Positions 25,077-34,960 of a stretch of DNA of 35,585 nt are shown here, piece by piece. The translations under genes and the position numbers were made by a program. The stretch comes from Actinomycetota bacterium (lineage in GTDB: Bacteria > Actinomycetota > AC-67): the NCBI GenBank assembly GCA_005884515.1, contig VAWS01000056.1:1-35585 (forward strand). The letters are read 5' to 3'. How positions within the stretch are numbered: the first letter of the stretch is position 1; each line of letters opens with the position of its first letter. Below the pieces are notes generated by a model. That model did no database searches, had not been told where the DNA came from, and worked only from the letters and a program-made list of their open reading frames with translations.

Positions 25077-26249
25077 CTACAGGCCCATCGTGCGCGCGAT
25101 CACCAGCCGCTGGATCTCGCTCGTGCCCTCGACGATGCGCAGCATGCGCACGAAGCGGAAGATGCGCTCCACCGGCCCCTCTGCCAGGTAGCCCATCCCG
25201 CCGAAGATCTGCACCGCGCGGTCGGCGACGCGGTTCACCATCTCGGTGTTGTAGAGCTTCACCATCGACGATTCGCGCATAGGCTCCTCGCCTTGGTCGC
25301 AGAGCCACGCAAGGCGATAGGTCATCCAGCGCGCGGCTTCGATCTCGACCGCAGAGTCGGCGAGCATCCATTGCACGGCCTGGTACTTGCCGATCGGCTT
25401 CCCGAAGGTCTTGCGGTCCTTCGCGTACTCTGTCGCGATGCGCACGCAGTATTCGGCGATCCCGAGACAGAGCGCGCCGATGTACGCGCGCCCGGTGTTC
25501 AAGAATTTCATCGCCGCATAGAAGCCGAAGCCCTCCTCGCCGACGATGTTCGTCGCCGGCACGCGGCAGTCGTCGAAGACCAGCTCGACCTGGCTCGTCT
25601 CGCCGGCCATCGTGCGCTGGTGCTTGCCGACGGTGAATCCCGGCGTTCCCTTGTCGACGATGAACGCGGTGATCCCGCCTTGTGCCTTCTTCTCTGGATC
25701 GGTGACGGCGAACACGATCGCGAAGTCGGCGTAGGCGCCGTTCGTGATGAAGTGCTTCGTCCCGTTGAGAACAAAGTGATCGCCGTCGCGCGTTGCGCGC
25801 GTGCGGATCGCTTGCGCGTCGGAGCCGGCGTCCGGCTCGGTCAGCGCGAAGCACATCGTCTTCTCGGCTTTCACGAGCGGCACGAGGTACTTCTTCTGGA
25901 GCTCGGGCGATGCTTGGAGCAGGAGCCGCGTCGGCGCCTCCGGGTTCGGCGGGCCGAGGACCGCAGTCGTGAAGCGCAGGCCGGTCTGCGCGCCTGCTTC
26001 GACGAGCAGCGTGTACCCGAGCGTCGACAAGCCCCAGCCGCCGACCTCTTCGGGTAGGTGCGCGCCGTAGTAGCCGATCTCGGCCGACTTCTGCCGCAGG
26101 GCGCTCGCGGCGTCCCGCATCTCCTCGGTCCAGCGGTCCTCCTGGAGCTCCGCGCGGAACCGTTCCTCGACGGGCCGGACCTCGCGGTCGATGAATGCGA
26201 GGAGCGACGCGCGTACCTCGTCGAGCTCGGCCGGAACGGCGAAATCCAT
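25077..26249 (-). CDS. Acyl-CoA dehydrogenase
   Basis: CFALTEPDAGSDAQAIRTRATRDGDHFVLNGTKHFITNG; YAKDRKTFGKPIGKYQAVQWMLAD; QIFGGMGYLAEGPVERIFRFVRMLRIVEGTSEIQRLVIARTMGL. GGAGGTCC SD at ATG 26249; TACAAT -10 at 26285-26280. Confidence 0.95.
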   Translation of the reverse strand: MDFAVPAELDEVRASLLAFIDREVRPVEERFRAELQEDRWTEEMRDAASALRQKSAEIGYYGAHLPEEVGGWGLSTLGYTLLVEAGAQTGLRFTTAVLGPPNPEAPTRLLLQASPELQKKYLVPLVKAEKTMCFALTEPDAGSDAQAIRTRATRDGDHFVLNGTKHFITNGAYADFAIVFAVTDPEKKAQGGITAFIVDKGTPGFTVGKHQRTMAGETSQVELVFDDCRVPATNIVGEEGFGFYAAMKFLNTGRAYIGALCLGIAEYCVRIATEYAKDRKTFGKPIGKYQAVQWMLADSAVEIEAARWMTYRLAWLCDQGEEPMRESSMVKLYNTEMVNRVADRAVQIFGGMGYLAEGPVERIFRFVRMLRIVEGTSEIQRLVIARTMGL

Positions 26250-26334
26250 CGGACCTCCTGGAGCAGCGGCGGAAGAAGGATTGTAGCCGCGCGCGCGATT
26301 CGAAGAGCCCCTCCCGGTCTGCGAACATATCTGT

Positions 26335-27027
26335 GTGGACGATAGGAGCAAGGCGCCGTTCGAGATGCCGGACGACCTCGAGCCGGCCGAGCCGATCGTC
26401 CCGCGAGACTCGTCGACGGTGATCGTCCTCCGCGAAGCCGCCGACATGCTCGAGGTGTTCATGCTCGAGCGCCACATCAAGAGCGACTTCGCCGGCGGCG
26501 CGTACGTGTTCCCCGGCGGAACGGTCGACGAGGCCGATCGCGATCCTGCCGACGGCAGCCCGGTGCAGCTCGACGACCCCGGGTGGAGAGACAAACGCAC
26601 AGCTCTGGCGAACCGGGACATCGATGCGATCACGCTCGCGAAGGAGACCGGCATCCGCTACGCGGCGGACCTGCTGCGTTTCTGGCAGCGGTGGGTGACA
26701 CCGATCTTCGCGCCGCGGCGGTACGACACACGCTTCTTCGTGGCGGTGATGCCCGAGGGTCAGTCGCCGCTACACGACGACGTCGAGACGACCGCAAGCA
26801 CCTGGGTGCGGCCGGCCGATGCGATCGCGCGCGGCCGCTCGGGCGAATTAGTGATCATCTTCCCGACGCGCAAGACGCTCGAGTCGCTGGCGGGATTGGA
26901 GACGACGAACGCGGTCTTCGACGCTGCAGCGTCGCGGCCGAAGACGCCGGTGCTTCCCAGGTTCGTGGTCGAGGACGGGGAGGGGCGCGTGTATCTGCCG
27001 GGTGACCCCAACCCGCACGAGCCGTGA
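26335..27027 (+). CDS. NUDIX hydrolase family protein
   Basis: DSSTVIVLREAADMLEVFMLERHIKSDFAGGAYVFPGGTVDEAD. GTG start. Confidence 0.85.
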   Translation: MDDRSKAPFEMPDDLEPAEPIVPRDSSTVIVLREAADMLEVFMLERHIKSDFAGGAYVFPGGTVDEADRDPADGSPVQLDDPGWRDKRTALANRDIDAITLAKETGIRYAADLLRFWQRWVTPIFAPRRYDTRFFVAVMPEGQSPLHDDVETTASTWVRPADAIARGRSGELVIIFPTRKTLESLAGLETTNAVFDAAASRPKTPVLPRFVVEDGEGRVYLPGDPNPHEP

Positions 27028-27818
27028 CCGCCGTCCGCCTCTCTCCGCTGGTGCGCGTGGTGCTCGCGCCGAACCCGTCGCCGTACACGCTCGAGGGAAC
27101 GAACACGTACCTCATCGGCGAACGCGATCCGATCGTCCTCGACCCGGGCCCCGACGACACCGGTCACCTGGAGCGGGTGTTGGAGGAGGCGGGGACCCCC
27201 TCGGTCGTGATCTTGTCCCACCGGCATCCCGATCATGCGGAGGGTGCGGAGCGCTTTGCCGACATGGCGCGCGCGCCTCTGGCCGCGTACGCGAGCACGG
27301 GCTCGAGCGTGTGCGCAACCGCGGCGGCGATCGCGGACGGGCAGCGGATCTCCGCGGACGGCGCGACGATCACCGCCATGTACACGCCGGGGCACGCGCA
27401 CGATCACCTCTCGTTCGTGCTCGAGGAAGAGCGGGCGATGTTCACCGGCGACCACGTGCTCGGCCGGGGCACGACGGTGATCGCGTATCCGGACGGCGAC
27501 CTGGTTGCCTATCTGAAGTCGCTCGATCGTGCGCGCGCAGCCCACCCGAAGCGCCTGTATCCGGGGCACGGCCCGGTCGTGGAAGACCCCGACCCGGTCC
27601 TGGCGTATTACAAGGAGCACCGTTTGGAGCGCGAGCAGCAGGTGCTCGACGCGATCGACGCCGGAGACGCGACGGTTCCCGAGATGGTGAAGCGAATCTA
27701 CGCCGATTACGACGTGTCGCTACACGCCGCTGCGGCACTCAGCGTGATGGCGCATCTGCACAAGCTGCTCGACGAAAGGATCCTGAAGCAGGAAGGAGAC
27801 GCGTGGCGGAGAGCGTAG
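27024..27818 (+). CDS. MBL-fold metallohydrolase
   Basis: NTYLIGERDPIVLDPGPDD, ILSHRHPDHAEGAERFAD, YTPGHAHDHLSFVLEEERAMFTGDHVLG, LYPGHGPVVEDP. Confidence 0.93.
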   Translation: MTAVRLSPLVRVVLAPNPSPYTLEGTNTYLIGERDPIVLDPGPDDTGHLERVLEEAGTPSVVILSHRHPDHAEGAERFADMARAPLAAYASTGSSVCATAAAIADGQRISADGATITAMYTPGHAHDHLSFVLEEERAMFTGDHVLGRGTTVIAYPDGDLVAYLKSLDRARAAHPKRLYPGHGPVVEDPDPVLAYYKEHRLEREQQVLDAIDAGDATVPEMVKRIYADYDVSLHAAAALSVMAHLHKLLDERILKQEGDAWRRA

Positions 27819-30800
27819 GCGCGCACGCGTGCATCCGTTGCGGGAACGCGGTTCCCGAGGGCTCGCGGTTCTGCCCGGCGTGCGGCGCCGCGCAGACACA
27901 GGCCCCGCGGGAAGAGCGCCGGGTCGTGACGGTGCTGTTCGGCGACCTGTCGGGGTTCACCGAGCTGAGCGAGGCGCGCGACGCCGAGGAAGTGAAGGCG
28001 ATCATCGATCGCGCGTTCGAGCGCATCACCGACATCGTGGAGCGGTACGGCGGGCACGTCGACAAGATCATCGGCGATGAGGTGATGGCCGTGTTCGGCG
28101 CGCCGCAAGCGCACGAGGACGACGCCGAGCGCGCGGTGCGCGCGGCGCTCGTCATACAGCGCGTGCTTGAAGAGGATTCGGCGGAGTTGGAACGTGAGCG
28201 CGGCATCCCGTTGCGCATGCACATCGGCTTGAACACCGGCGAGGTGGTCGCCGGATTCGTCGGCGGCAGCGACTCGTACACGGTGCTGGGCGATGCCGTG
28301 AACACGGCGCGCCGGATCGGAGACGCCGCAGATGCGGGGCAGATCCTCGTCGGGGTGGCGACGGAGGAAGCGACGCGCGACGCGATCGAGTACCGACGGA
28401 TCGGCCAAGTCACCGCCAAGGGCAAGCGGGTGCCGGTCCAGGTTTGGGAAGCGCTGGCCGAGCTCGGCCTTCCGGGTGAGCGAGCCATCCGCACCGCGCC
28501 GTTGATCGGCCGCGAGGAAGAGCTCGGCATGCTCGACTCGCTCGCGCGGATCGTACGGCGCGACCGCCGGACGATGTCCGCCACGATCGTCGGCGAAGCC
28601 GGGATGGGGAAGAGTCGTCTTGCCGACGAGTTCGCGCGCCGCATCTCGGCGCAAGGGGTGCGGGTCCTCAACGGCCGATCGCTGCCGTACGGGACGGCCT
28701 CGCCGGCGTTCTCGATCGAAGAGATGGTGCGCGCGGCTCTGGTCGTCGATCCGACCTCTGACCCGGAAGCCGCAGCCGCCTGCGTGCGCGATCGGCTCGA
28801 CGCGCACGGCCTGGCCGCCGAGGCAGACCGGCTGCTGGCGTTCCTCGGGCTGGGCGGCGCGATCCCGTCGCGCGACGGCGCCCCCGGGTCCGCGCCGGCC
28901 ACCTCGCAGCCGAGCACGAGCCCGCTGCTCGAGTCGGCGATGGCCGTCCTCGAGCGCATCGCCGAGGCCGAAGGGATGCTCGTCCTGGCGTTCCACGAGC
29001 TGCACTGGGCGGAGGACGCCGTCCTGGACTTCATCCAGAAGATGCTCGGCGCCTCGCGCGCGCCGCTTCTGATCCTGTGCCTGTCCCGGCTCGAGCTTCT
29101 GGAGCGGCGCCCCGACTGGAGCGTCGGCGTCGGCTCGGCCACGATCCCGATGGGGCCGCTGCCGCGCGACCGCGCCGTCGAGATGCTTGAGGCACTCGCG
29201 CCGACGTTGCCGCACTCGTTGCGCGAAAGCGTCGTCGAGCGCGCCGGTGGGAACCCCTTCTACCTCGAAGAGCTCGCGAGGCTGCTCGTCGCGCGGGGCC
29301 CCGAGAAGTCCGGCGTTCCCGTTCCCGGCAGCATCCAGTCGCTCGTGGCTGCACGCCTTGACGCGCTGCCGCCGGCGTCGAAGCGGCTCTTGCAAGACGC
29401 CGCCGTGGTCGGCGCCGAGCTGTGGCCCGGCGCCCTCGGCGTGCTCGGCGTCGAGAACGCGGCCGATCTGTTGGAAGCGCAGGAGGTGCGCGAGCTGATC
29501 GAGCGATCGGACGCCACGTTGCTGCCGGGCCAGGTCGGTTATCGCTTCCGCCAGGCGCTCGTGCGCGACGTCGCATACAACTCGGTTCCCAAGAACGTGC
29601 GCGCGCAGCAGCACGCGGCCGTCGGCACGTGGCTCGAGGATGTGTGTCGCGAAGCCGGGAAGGAGCGCGAGTTCGACGACCTCATCGCGCACCACTTCGA
29701 GCGCGCCGCGCTCCTCGCCCGCGACGTCGGCGGCGCCGACGAGGACGCAGAGGCCAAGGCGCGCGTCTATCTCGAGCGTGCCGGCGACCAGTCGCACGAC
29801 ATGGACGCGGCCCAGACGGCCGCAGGGTTCTACGAGCGCGCGCTCGCGTTCGCCGGCGACGACGCCGACCGCACGACGTTGCGTATCCGTCTGGCGGAGG
29901 CGCTCGTCGGAAGCTGGCAGCACGAAGCAGCGATGGATCACCTCGATCAGGCGCTCACCGACGCCCGCGGTATGGGCGACCGGGCTGCGGAAGGGAAAGC
30001 CCTGCGTCTCCGCGGTGATTCGCTTCGTAGGGCACTGGTCTGCCTCGCAGCTGTGGTTCCGTCAGGCGCTCGCGCGCTACCGCGATCTGCAGGACCGCCG
30101 CGGCGAAGGCTGGAGCCTGCAGAACCTCGGGTGGGCCGCGATGCTCATGGGGCATCTCGACGACGCGTACGACTACCTGTCCGAGGGCGAGAGCGTCTTC
30201 ATCGAGCTCGGCGACGACGAGGGGTCCGGCTGGTGCAAAGGGATGCGCGCGTGGGTGCTGCTGCTGCGCGGCGAGGTGATGGAAGCCGGTGTCCTCGCCG
30301 AAGAGCTGGAGCGTCACCTGACGATCGAGCATCCCGAGTATCTGCTGAACGCCGGCTTCGCCTTGGAGCTCATGCGGATCCTGCGCGCGTACGTCGAGGT
30401 CGCGCGCGGGAACCTCACGTCGGCGGAGACCATCGCGCGCGGGACGCTCGGGGCGGACGGCTCGCGCTTCGCGAACATGGCCTGGGTGCAAGCGATCGGC
30501 CGGTACCCGTTGTTCGTAGCCGCGTTGTTGCGGTGCGACACCGCCGCGGCGCGCGCGCATGTCGAGGACGGTACGCGTTGGGCCGAGTCCTTCGGCGATC
30601 CGTTCTACCTCGGTCAGTTCCGGTTCGCGCGGTCGCTGCTCGCGTTCGAAGAAGGCAACATCGACGAAGCCGAGTGGTCGGTGCAGGAGATCCTCGGTGC
30701 GGGTGAGCTCGGGCGCATCTGGGACGGCAGCGCCGGCCTTCGGTGGCTGCAGGCGAGCATCCTGCGCGCGCGAGGCCGGCTCGACGAGGCGCGACGCATG

Positions 30801-31229
30801 CTCGAAGAGAGGCTCGGGCGCCAGAACGTGGGCCTCGTGTCGACGGCGCGCTCGCGCGCGCTGCTGGCCGAGATCCAGCTCGACCTGGGCGACGCCGCCG
30901 CAGCCGCGGAGACGGCCGCCGCGGCCGTCGAGGAGTCGGGCGAGGAGCTGATCGCGCGCGTCGTTGCCCTTCGGATCCTGGCCGCGGCGCTGGTCAGCGC
31001 AGGCAAAGCCGCCGACGCCGAAGCGACGATCCGGGACGAGCTGTCCCTCCTCGACGAGGCCGACTGGGACGTCGAGAAGATCAGGGCGCTGGGGGTCCTG
31101 GCGAAGACGCTCGACGCGCAGCGGCGTCACGACGAGGCGGCGGAGGCGCTCGACCGGGCGCGCGCGCTCTTGGCCGAGCAGCCGGCAGGGACCGATCCAT
31201 CGGCCCTCGAATCAAGCCTGTTGGGCTGA
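27803..31229 (+). pseudogene. Zinc-ribbon / class III nucleotidyl cyclase / AAA ATPase / TPR protein, frame-disrupted near 30021
   Basis: CIRCGNAVPEGSRFCPACG; VTVLFGDLSGFTELSE, KIIGDEVMAVFGAPQ, VLGDAVNTARRIG; GEAGMGKSRLADEF. TPR region continues in another frame as FVGHWSASQLWFRQALARYRDLQD to stop 31229. Confidence 0.85.
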
Positions 31230-31298
31230 AAGCTTTCTGGCTTTGTCGCAGTTCGAGCCGATATCGTCACCTCAACGTTTCAGGAAGAAGGGGGCCGC

Positions 31299-31724
31299 AT
31301 GTTCCAGCGGATCTTGGTGGGCACCGACGGGTCGGGGACGGCCGGGGCGGCGGTGGCTCACGCCGCCGAGCTGGCGAAGATCGGCGGCTCGGAGCTGATC
31401 GTGGTCAGCGCCTACAAGCAGCCGGATGACGTTCCGCCGCCGTTCGGGATGCCCGAGGGACAGCACACTGCGGAGATCGGCAAGGCGATCCTGCAGGACG
31501 TGGAGAAGCGCTACGGCGGGGACGCCAAGCTGCGCACAGTGCTCCGCGAGGGCAATCCGGTCGACGCGATCATCGACGTCGCCGACGAGGAGAACGCCGA
31601 TGTCATCGTGGTCGGGAACCGCGGCATGGGAGGCGCGAAGCGGTTCGTGCTTGGCAGCGTGCCCAACGCCGTGTCGCACCACGCGCCGTGTCACGTTCTG
31701 ATCGTTCACACGACCGACAAGTGA
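31299..31724 (+). CDS. UspA universal stress protein
   Basis: FQRILVGTDGSGTAGAAVAHAAELA...DVIVVGNRGMGGAKRFVLGSVPNAVSHHAPCHVLIVHT. Confidence 0.95.
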   Translation: MFQRILVGTDGSGTAGAAVAHAAELAKIGGSELIVVSAYKQPDDVPPPFGMPEGQHTAEIGKAILQDVEKRYGGDAKLRTVLREGNPVDAIIDVADEENADVIVVGNRGMGGAKRFVLGSVPNAVSHHAPCHVLIVHTTDK

Positions 31725-31737
31725 AGCGGGGTTTCCT

Positions 31738-32100
31738 ATGTACAAGCGCATCTTGATCGCGACGGACGGGTCGGAGACCGCTATGCGCGCCGTCGAGATC
31801 GGCGCCGATCTGGCGAAGAACGTGAAAGCCCAGACCATCCTGGTTCACGTGGGCGATCCCAAGCGCGGCGAGAAGGTTCTCGCCGATGCGGCGAAAGCGG
31901 TGAGCGGCAAGCCGAAGACGGTCACACTGGAAGGCGATCCGGCCGACAAGATCCTCGAGGTCGCGGAGAACGACGACGTCGACCTGATCGTCGTCGGCAA
32001 CAAAGGGATGACCGGCGCGAAGCGGTTCCTGCTCGGCAGCGTGCCGAACCAGGTCTCGCATCACGCGCCGTGCAACGTCCTCATCGTCAAGACGACCTGA
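31738..32100 (+). CDS. UspA universal stress protein (tandem second copy)
   Basis: YKRILIATDGSETAMRAVEIGADLA...DLIVVGNKGMTGAKRFLLGSVPNQVSHHAPCNVLIVKT. Confidence 0.95.
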   Translation: MYKRILIATDGSETAMRAVEIGADLAKNVKAQTILVHVGDPKRGEKVLADAAKAVSGKPKTVTLEGDPADKILEVAENDDVDLIVVGNKGMTGAKRFLLGSVPNQVSHHAPCNVLIVKTT

Positions 32101-32103
32101 CCG

Positions 32104-32853
32104 TCACGGCCAGGTCGCGTTCACGATCACGTCGCCCAGCGGCGCCGCCGCGGGACCGGGCGGCTGCGTGATCACCAGCGCGTACTCTGCTTGCGAGGAG
32201 AGGTTCGCGTTGATCGAAAGCGGCGACAGACCGTCGGCGCGCGCCGCCTCGCGATAAGGGATTCCGGTCGCGGTCAGCGACCGGCCCAGGACGCTTCCTT
32301 GCAACATGACGAGCGTCCCTGCAGGGCCCTTCCACGCCGCCGTCGCGTTGAACGCGCCGTTCCGAAGCGGCGTCAGCTCGAAGAACGGGTTGCAGCCGTT
32401 GTCCTTGCAGGCCGGCGATGCGTCCGGCGCCGCGAGGAACGGGGTCTGCACCGACATTGCGTGGCCACCGTCGTCGTACTCCAGCCGCACGTTCGCGCGC
32501 GCGCTCGGAACGCCGGAAACGACCAGCGCTACCGCCGCTAGGCCCGCGCTGGTGATCGTTTCGCGGACGCCGCTCCCGACGTCCTTGCAGGTGGTGACGG
32601 GAGGGATGTCGGCTCCCAGGGTCGCGAGCGGGCACACGGCAAGGGCGGCGGTGTCCGGCGTCAGGTCGGCGATGATGTCGGCAGAACCGGTCGCCGTTTG
32701 GAAACCGATCCGCACTGCCTGGCCGCTACCGGGGAACAGCTGAAGATTCTGGGCGCGCAGCGTGAGGGTCGGGACGCCGGATTGCTTCGTGGTCCCGGCG
32801 GCCGTGCACGATGCGAACGCCACGATCACGAGGAAGACGGCGACCTTCCTCAC
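32104..32853 (-). CDS. Putative secreted lipoprotein, function unknown
   Basis: GTG start VRKVAVFLVIVAFASCTAAG; stop/start overlap with the upstream hydrolase. Confidence 0.65.
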   Translation of the reverse strand: MRKVAVFLVIVAFASCTAAGTTKQSGVPTLTLRAQNLQLFPGSGQAVRIGFQTATGSADIIADLTPDTAALAVCPLATLGADIPPVTTCKDVGSGVRETITSAGLAAVALVVSGVPSARANVRLEYDDGGHAMSVQTPFLAAPDASPACKDNGCNPFFELTPLRNGAFNATAAWKGPAGTLVMLQGSVLGRSLTATGIPYREAARADGLSPLSINANLSSQAEYALVITQPPGPAAAPLGDVIVNATWP

Positions 32854-33650
32854 ACGCCCGCACCGCCGAGGAACGAGCCGATCAGTGCGGCGAACGCGCC
32901 GAGGTCGTCGTACATCGCGAGCGGCTCCGGCCACACGCGCAGGGTCGCGTTGGGGAGCAACGAGACGAGGCGGCGAGCGACCGCCGCATCGTGGATGGGG
33001 TCGCTCTCGTGCGCGAGGATGAGGGCCGGCGCGTCAACTCTGCGTAACGCGTCCGCGTTTCGAACGGGGAACGTTCCCGACACGTATGCGCGCAGCGCGC
33101 GCGGCACGCCGTCCCGATTCATGCGCAGGATGCGCTGGCGCCACAGTGCCCGCCAGTAGGGCCGCTTCTCGAACAACAACGCTTGCGCCGGCGAGTCGAT
33201 CGTTCGGGCGACGACTTCGTCGAGCGGATACGCCTCGAGGAGATGCGCGAGCGCCGGAAACACGGTGGGCGAGCCTTCGTTCGGCCCGTCGAGCGACGCC
33301 GGGATGAAGAAAGCGAGTCGCCGGAATCGATCGGGCTCGTCTTCGAGGAGGCTGAGGATCGCGCCGGCGCCCATCGAGATCCCGAACGCTTGTGTGGCTG
33401 CGTAGCGCTTCGCGACGAGTTCGAGATCCCGCCGCATCGCTGCGTGGTCGTACCCGGCCGATTCGTCGGGCGACTCGCTCCTGCCGTGTCCGCGGAAGTC
33501 GAAGAGCACGCGCGTCCCCCGTGCGCGCGCGGCGAGCGGCTCGAGCTCCGCGATCGAGCTCGTCACGCCGTGGGCGAACACCGTCACGGGCTCACCCGAT
33601 CCTTCGACCTCTACCCAGAGCCCGCAGTCGGGTCCATCGATCATCGGCAC
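32850..33650 (-). CDS. Alpha/beta hydrolase
   Basis: VFAHGVTSSIAELEPLAARARGTRVLFDFRGHGRSESP; AFGISMGAGAILSLL; ALILAHESDPIHDAAVARRLVSLLPNATLRVWP. GTG 33650 lies 7 nt after TACCCT; alternative ATG 33644. Confidence 0.88.
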   Translation of the reverse strand: MPMIDGPDCGLWVEVEGSGEPVTVFAHGVTSSIAELEPLAARARGTRVLFDFRGHGRSESPDESAGYDHAAMRRDLELVAKRYAATQAFGISMGAGAILSLLEDEPDRFRRLAFFIPASLDGPNEGSPTVFPALAHLLEAYPLDEVVARTIDSPAQALLFEKRPYWRALWRQRILRMNRDGVPRALRAYVSGTFPVRNADALRRVDAPALILAHESDPIHDAAVARRLVSLLPNATLRVWPEPLAMYDDLGAFAALIGSFLGGAGV

Positions 33651-33705
33651 GGCCGAGAGGGTAGCGGACCAGACGCCGCCTCGATCCGCGTGGCAAACTG
33701 GCGCC

Positions 33706-34047
33706 ATGGCAGAGCTCAAGCCCATCCCAGACACCAGCGCCCAGTCGATCCGTATGACCGCCGACAGGGTGCTCGTGCGGAAGGAACCCGAAGGCGAGCG
33801 TCAGTCCAAAGGCGGGCTGTTGATCCCTGCAACAGCCGCAAGCATCACCAAGCGATGCATCTGGTCGGAAGTCGTCGCCGTCGGGCCCAACGTCCGGAGC
33901 ATCGAGACGGGCGACAACGTCCTGCACCTTCCGGACGGCGGGCTCGAGGTCGAGATCCGGGGGGAAGACTTCATGCTGCTCCGCGAGCGCGATGTGCACG
34001 CGGTCGCGAGCGACCGGGTCGACGGGGGAACCGGCCTCTACCTGTAG
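33706..34047 (+). CDS. GroES-like co-chaperonin family protein
   Basis: ADRVLVRKEPEGERQSKGGLLIPATAASITKRCIWSEVVAVGPNVRSIETGDNVLHLPDGGLEVEIRGEDFMLLRERDVHAV. Confidence 0.85.
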   Translation: MAELKPIPDTSAQSIRMTADRVLVRKEPEGERQSKGGLLIPATAASITKRCIWSEVVAVGPNVRSIETGDNVLHLPDGGLEVEIRGEDFMLLRERDVHAVASDRVDGGTGLYL

Positions 34048-34951
34048 CCGGGCAGGGGAATCTCCGGCCGACCGCGAAGCCTGGCAGCTCGGCAACGACA
34101 CGCTCGAGAATCTGCTGATCGACGGGTCGTCGCTGTGGATCAGCGACCAGTCGGCGGACAGCATCCGCCGGTTCTCGCCGGACGGGACGGAGGCGCCGCC
34201 GGCGAAGGAGCTCACCGGCGCCGGAGGTCCCGGTGGGTTGGCGGTTGGTCCGGATGGGTTGATCTACGCCAACACCGGCGACTCGTTCCAGGGCGCGCTC
34301 CTCCGAACGAAGGGGGCGTCGGTCGTCCACTTCTCGCGCGACGATCCGAAGGGAACCGTGAAGGTGTACGCGGCCGGTTTCAACATGGCGAACGGTCTGG
34401 CCTTTGCGCCGAACGGCGACTCATACGTGTCGAATGACGTCGATGCGGGCTTGATCCGTATCCCGCGCGCGCATCCAGCGGCGTGGAGCGTCCTCGACGA
34501 CGTGTGGGGATCCAATGGGCTCGTCGTCACGCCCGATGGGAAGACGATGTACGCGACGATCACGTTCGACCAGCGGTCACCGATCGAGCGCATCTCGCTT
34601 CCGAGCGGGACGCACACCACCGCGTTCCAGCTGACCGTCGGCGTCGTCTCGCTGAAGCCGGCGGTCTACACGAATCCTGATCTCTCTCGCCCTCTGCTCG
34701 GGGTGAAGGGTCTGGACGACATGACGAGCGACGGCCGGTACCTCTATCCGGTCGCGAACGGACTCGGCGAGCTCCTCCGCGTCGACCCGCGGACCGGAGC
34801 GGCGTGTCTGATCGCGAGCGGCTTCCCCACGTCGTCGTCGGTTCGCATCGCGCCGGAATCGGGCCCGTTCGCGGATCATGATCGGGGAACGATCGACTTC
34901 TACATCACGCGCTTCACCGGTCAGATCATGCGCGTGCGGTATCGCCCGTAA
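34040..34951 (+). CDS. SMP-30/NHL-type beta-propeller protein (N-terminus uncertain, possibly truncated)
   Basis: LENLLIDGSSLWISDQSADSIRRFSPDG, GGLAVGPDGLIYANTGDSFQG, NGLAFAPNGDSYVSNDVDAGLIRI, NGLVVTPDGKTMYATITF. No convincing start or signal peptide; the start coordinate is approximate. Confidence 0.7.
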   Translation, partial: TCSRAGESPADREAWQLGNDTLENLLIDGSSLWISDQSADSIRRFSPDGTEAPPAKELTGAGGPGGLAVGPDGLIYANTGDSFQGALLRTKGASVVHFSRDDPKGTVKVYAAGFNMANGLAFAPNGDSYVSNDVDAGLIRIPRAHPAAWSVLDDVWGSNGLVVTPDGKTMYATITFDQRSPIERISLPSGTHTTAFQLTVGVVSLKPAVYTNPDLSRPLLGVKGLDDMTSDGRYLYPVANGLGELLRVDPRTGAACLIASGFPTSSSVRIAPESGPFADHDRGTIDFYITRFTGQIMRVRYRP

Positions 34952-34960
34952 GATGGCCGG

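Noticed and set aside
27707-29941. 744-aa minus-strand ORF opposite the cyclase/AAA gene
   Set aside because: Shadow ORF without recognisable motifs. The + strand encodes well-defined cyclase and AAA domains.
30015-30040. Programmed frameshift in the cyclase/AAA/TPR gene
   Set aside because: GATTCGCTTCG is not a recognised slippery site. A single-base sequencing or mutational event is simpler.
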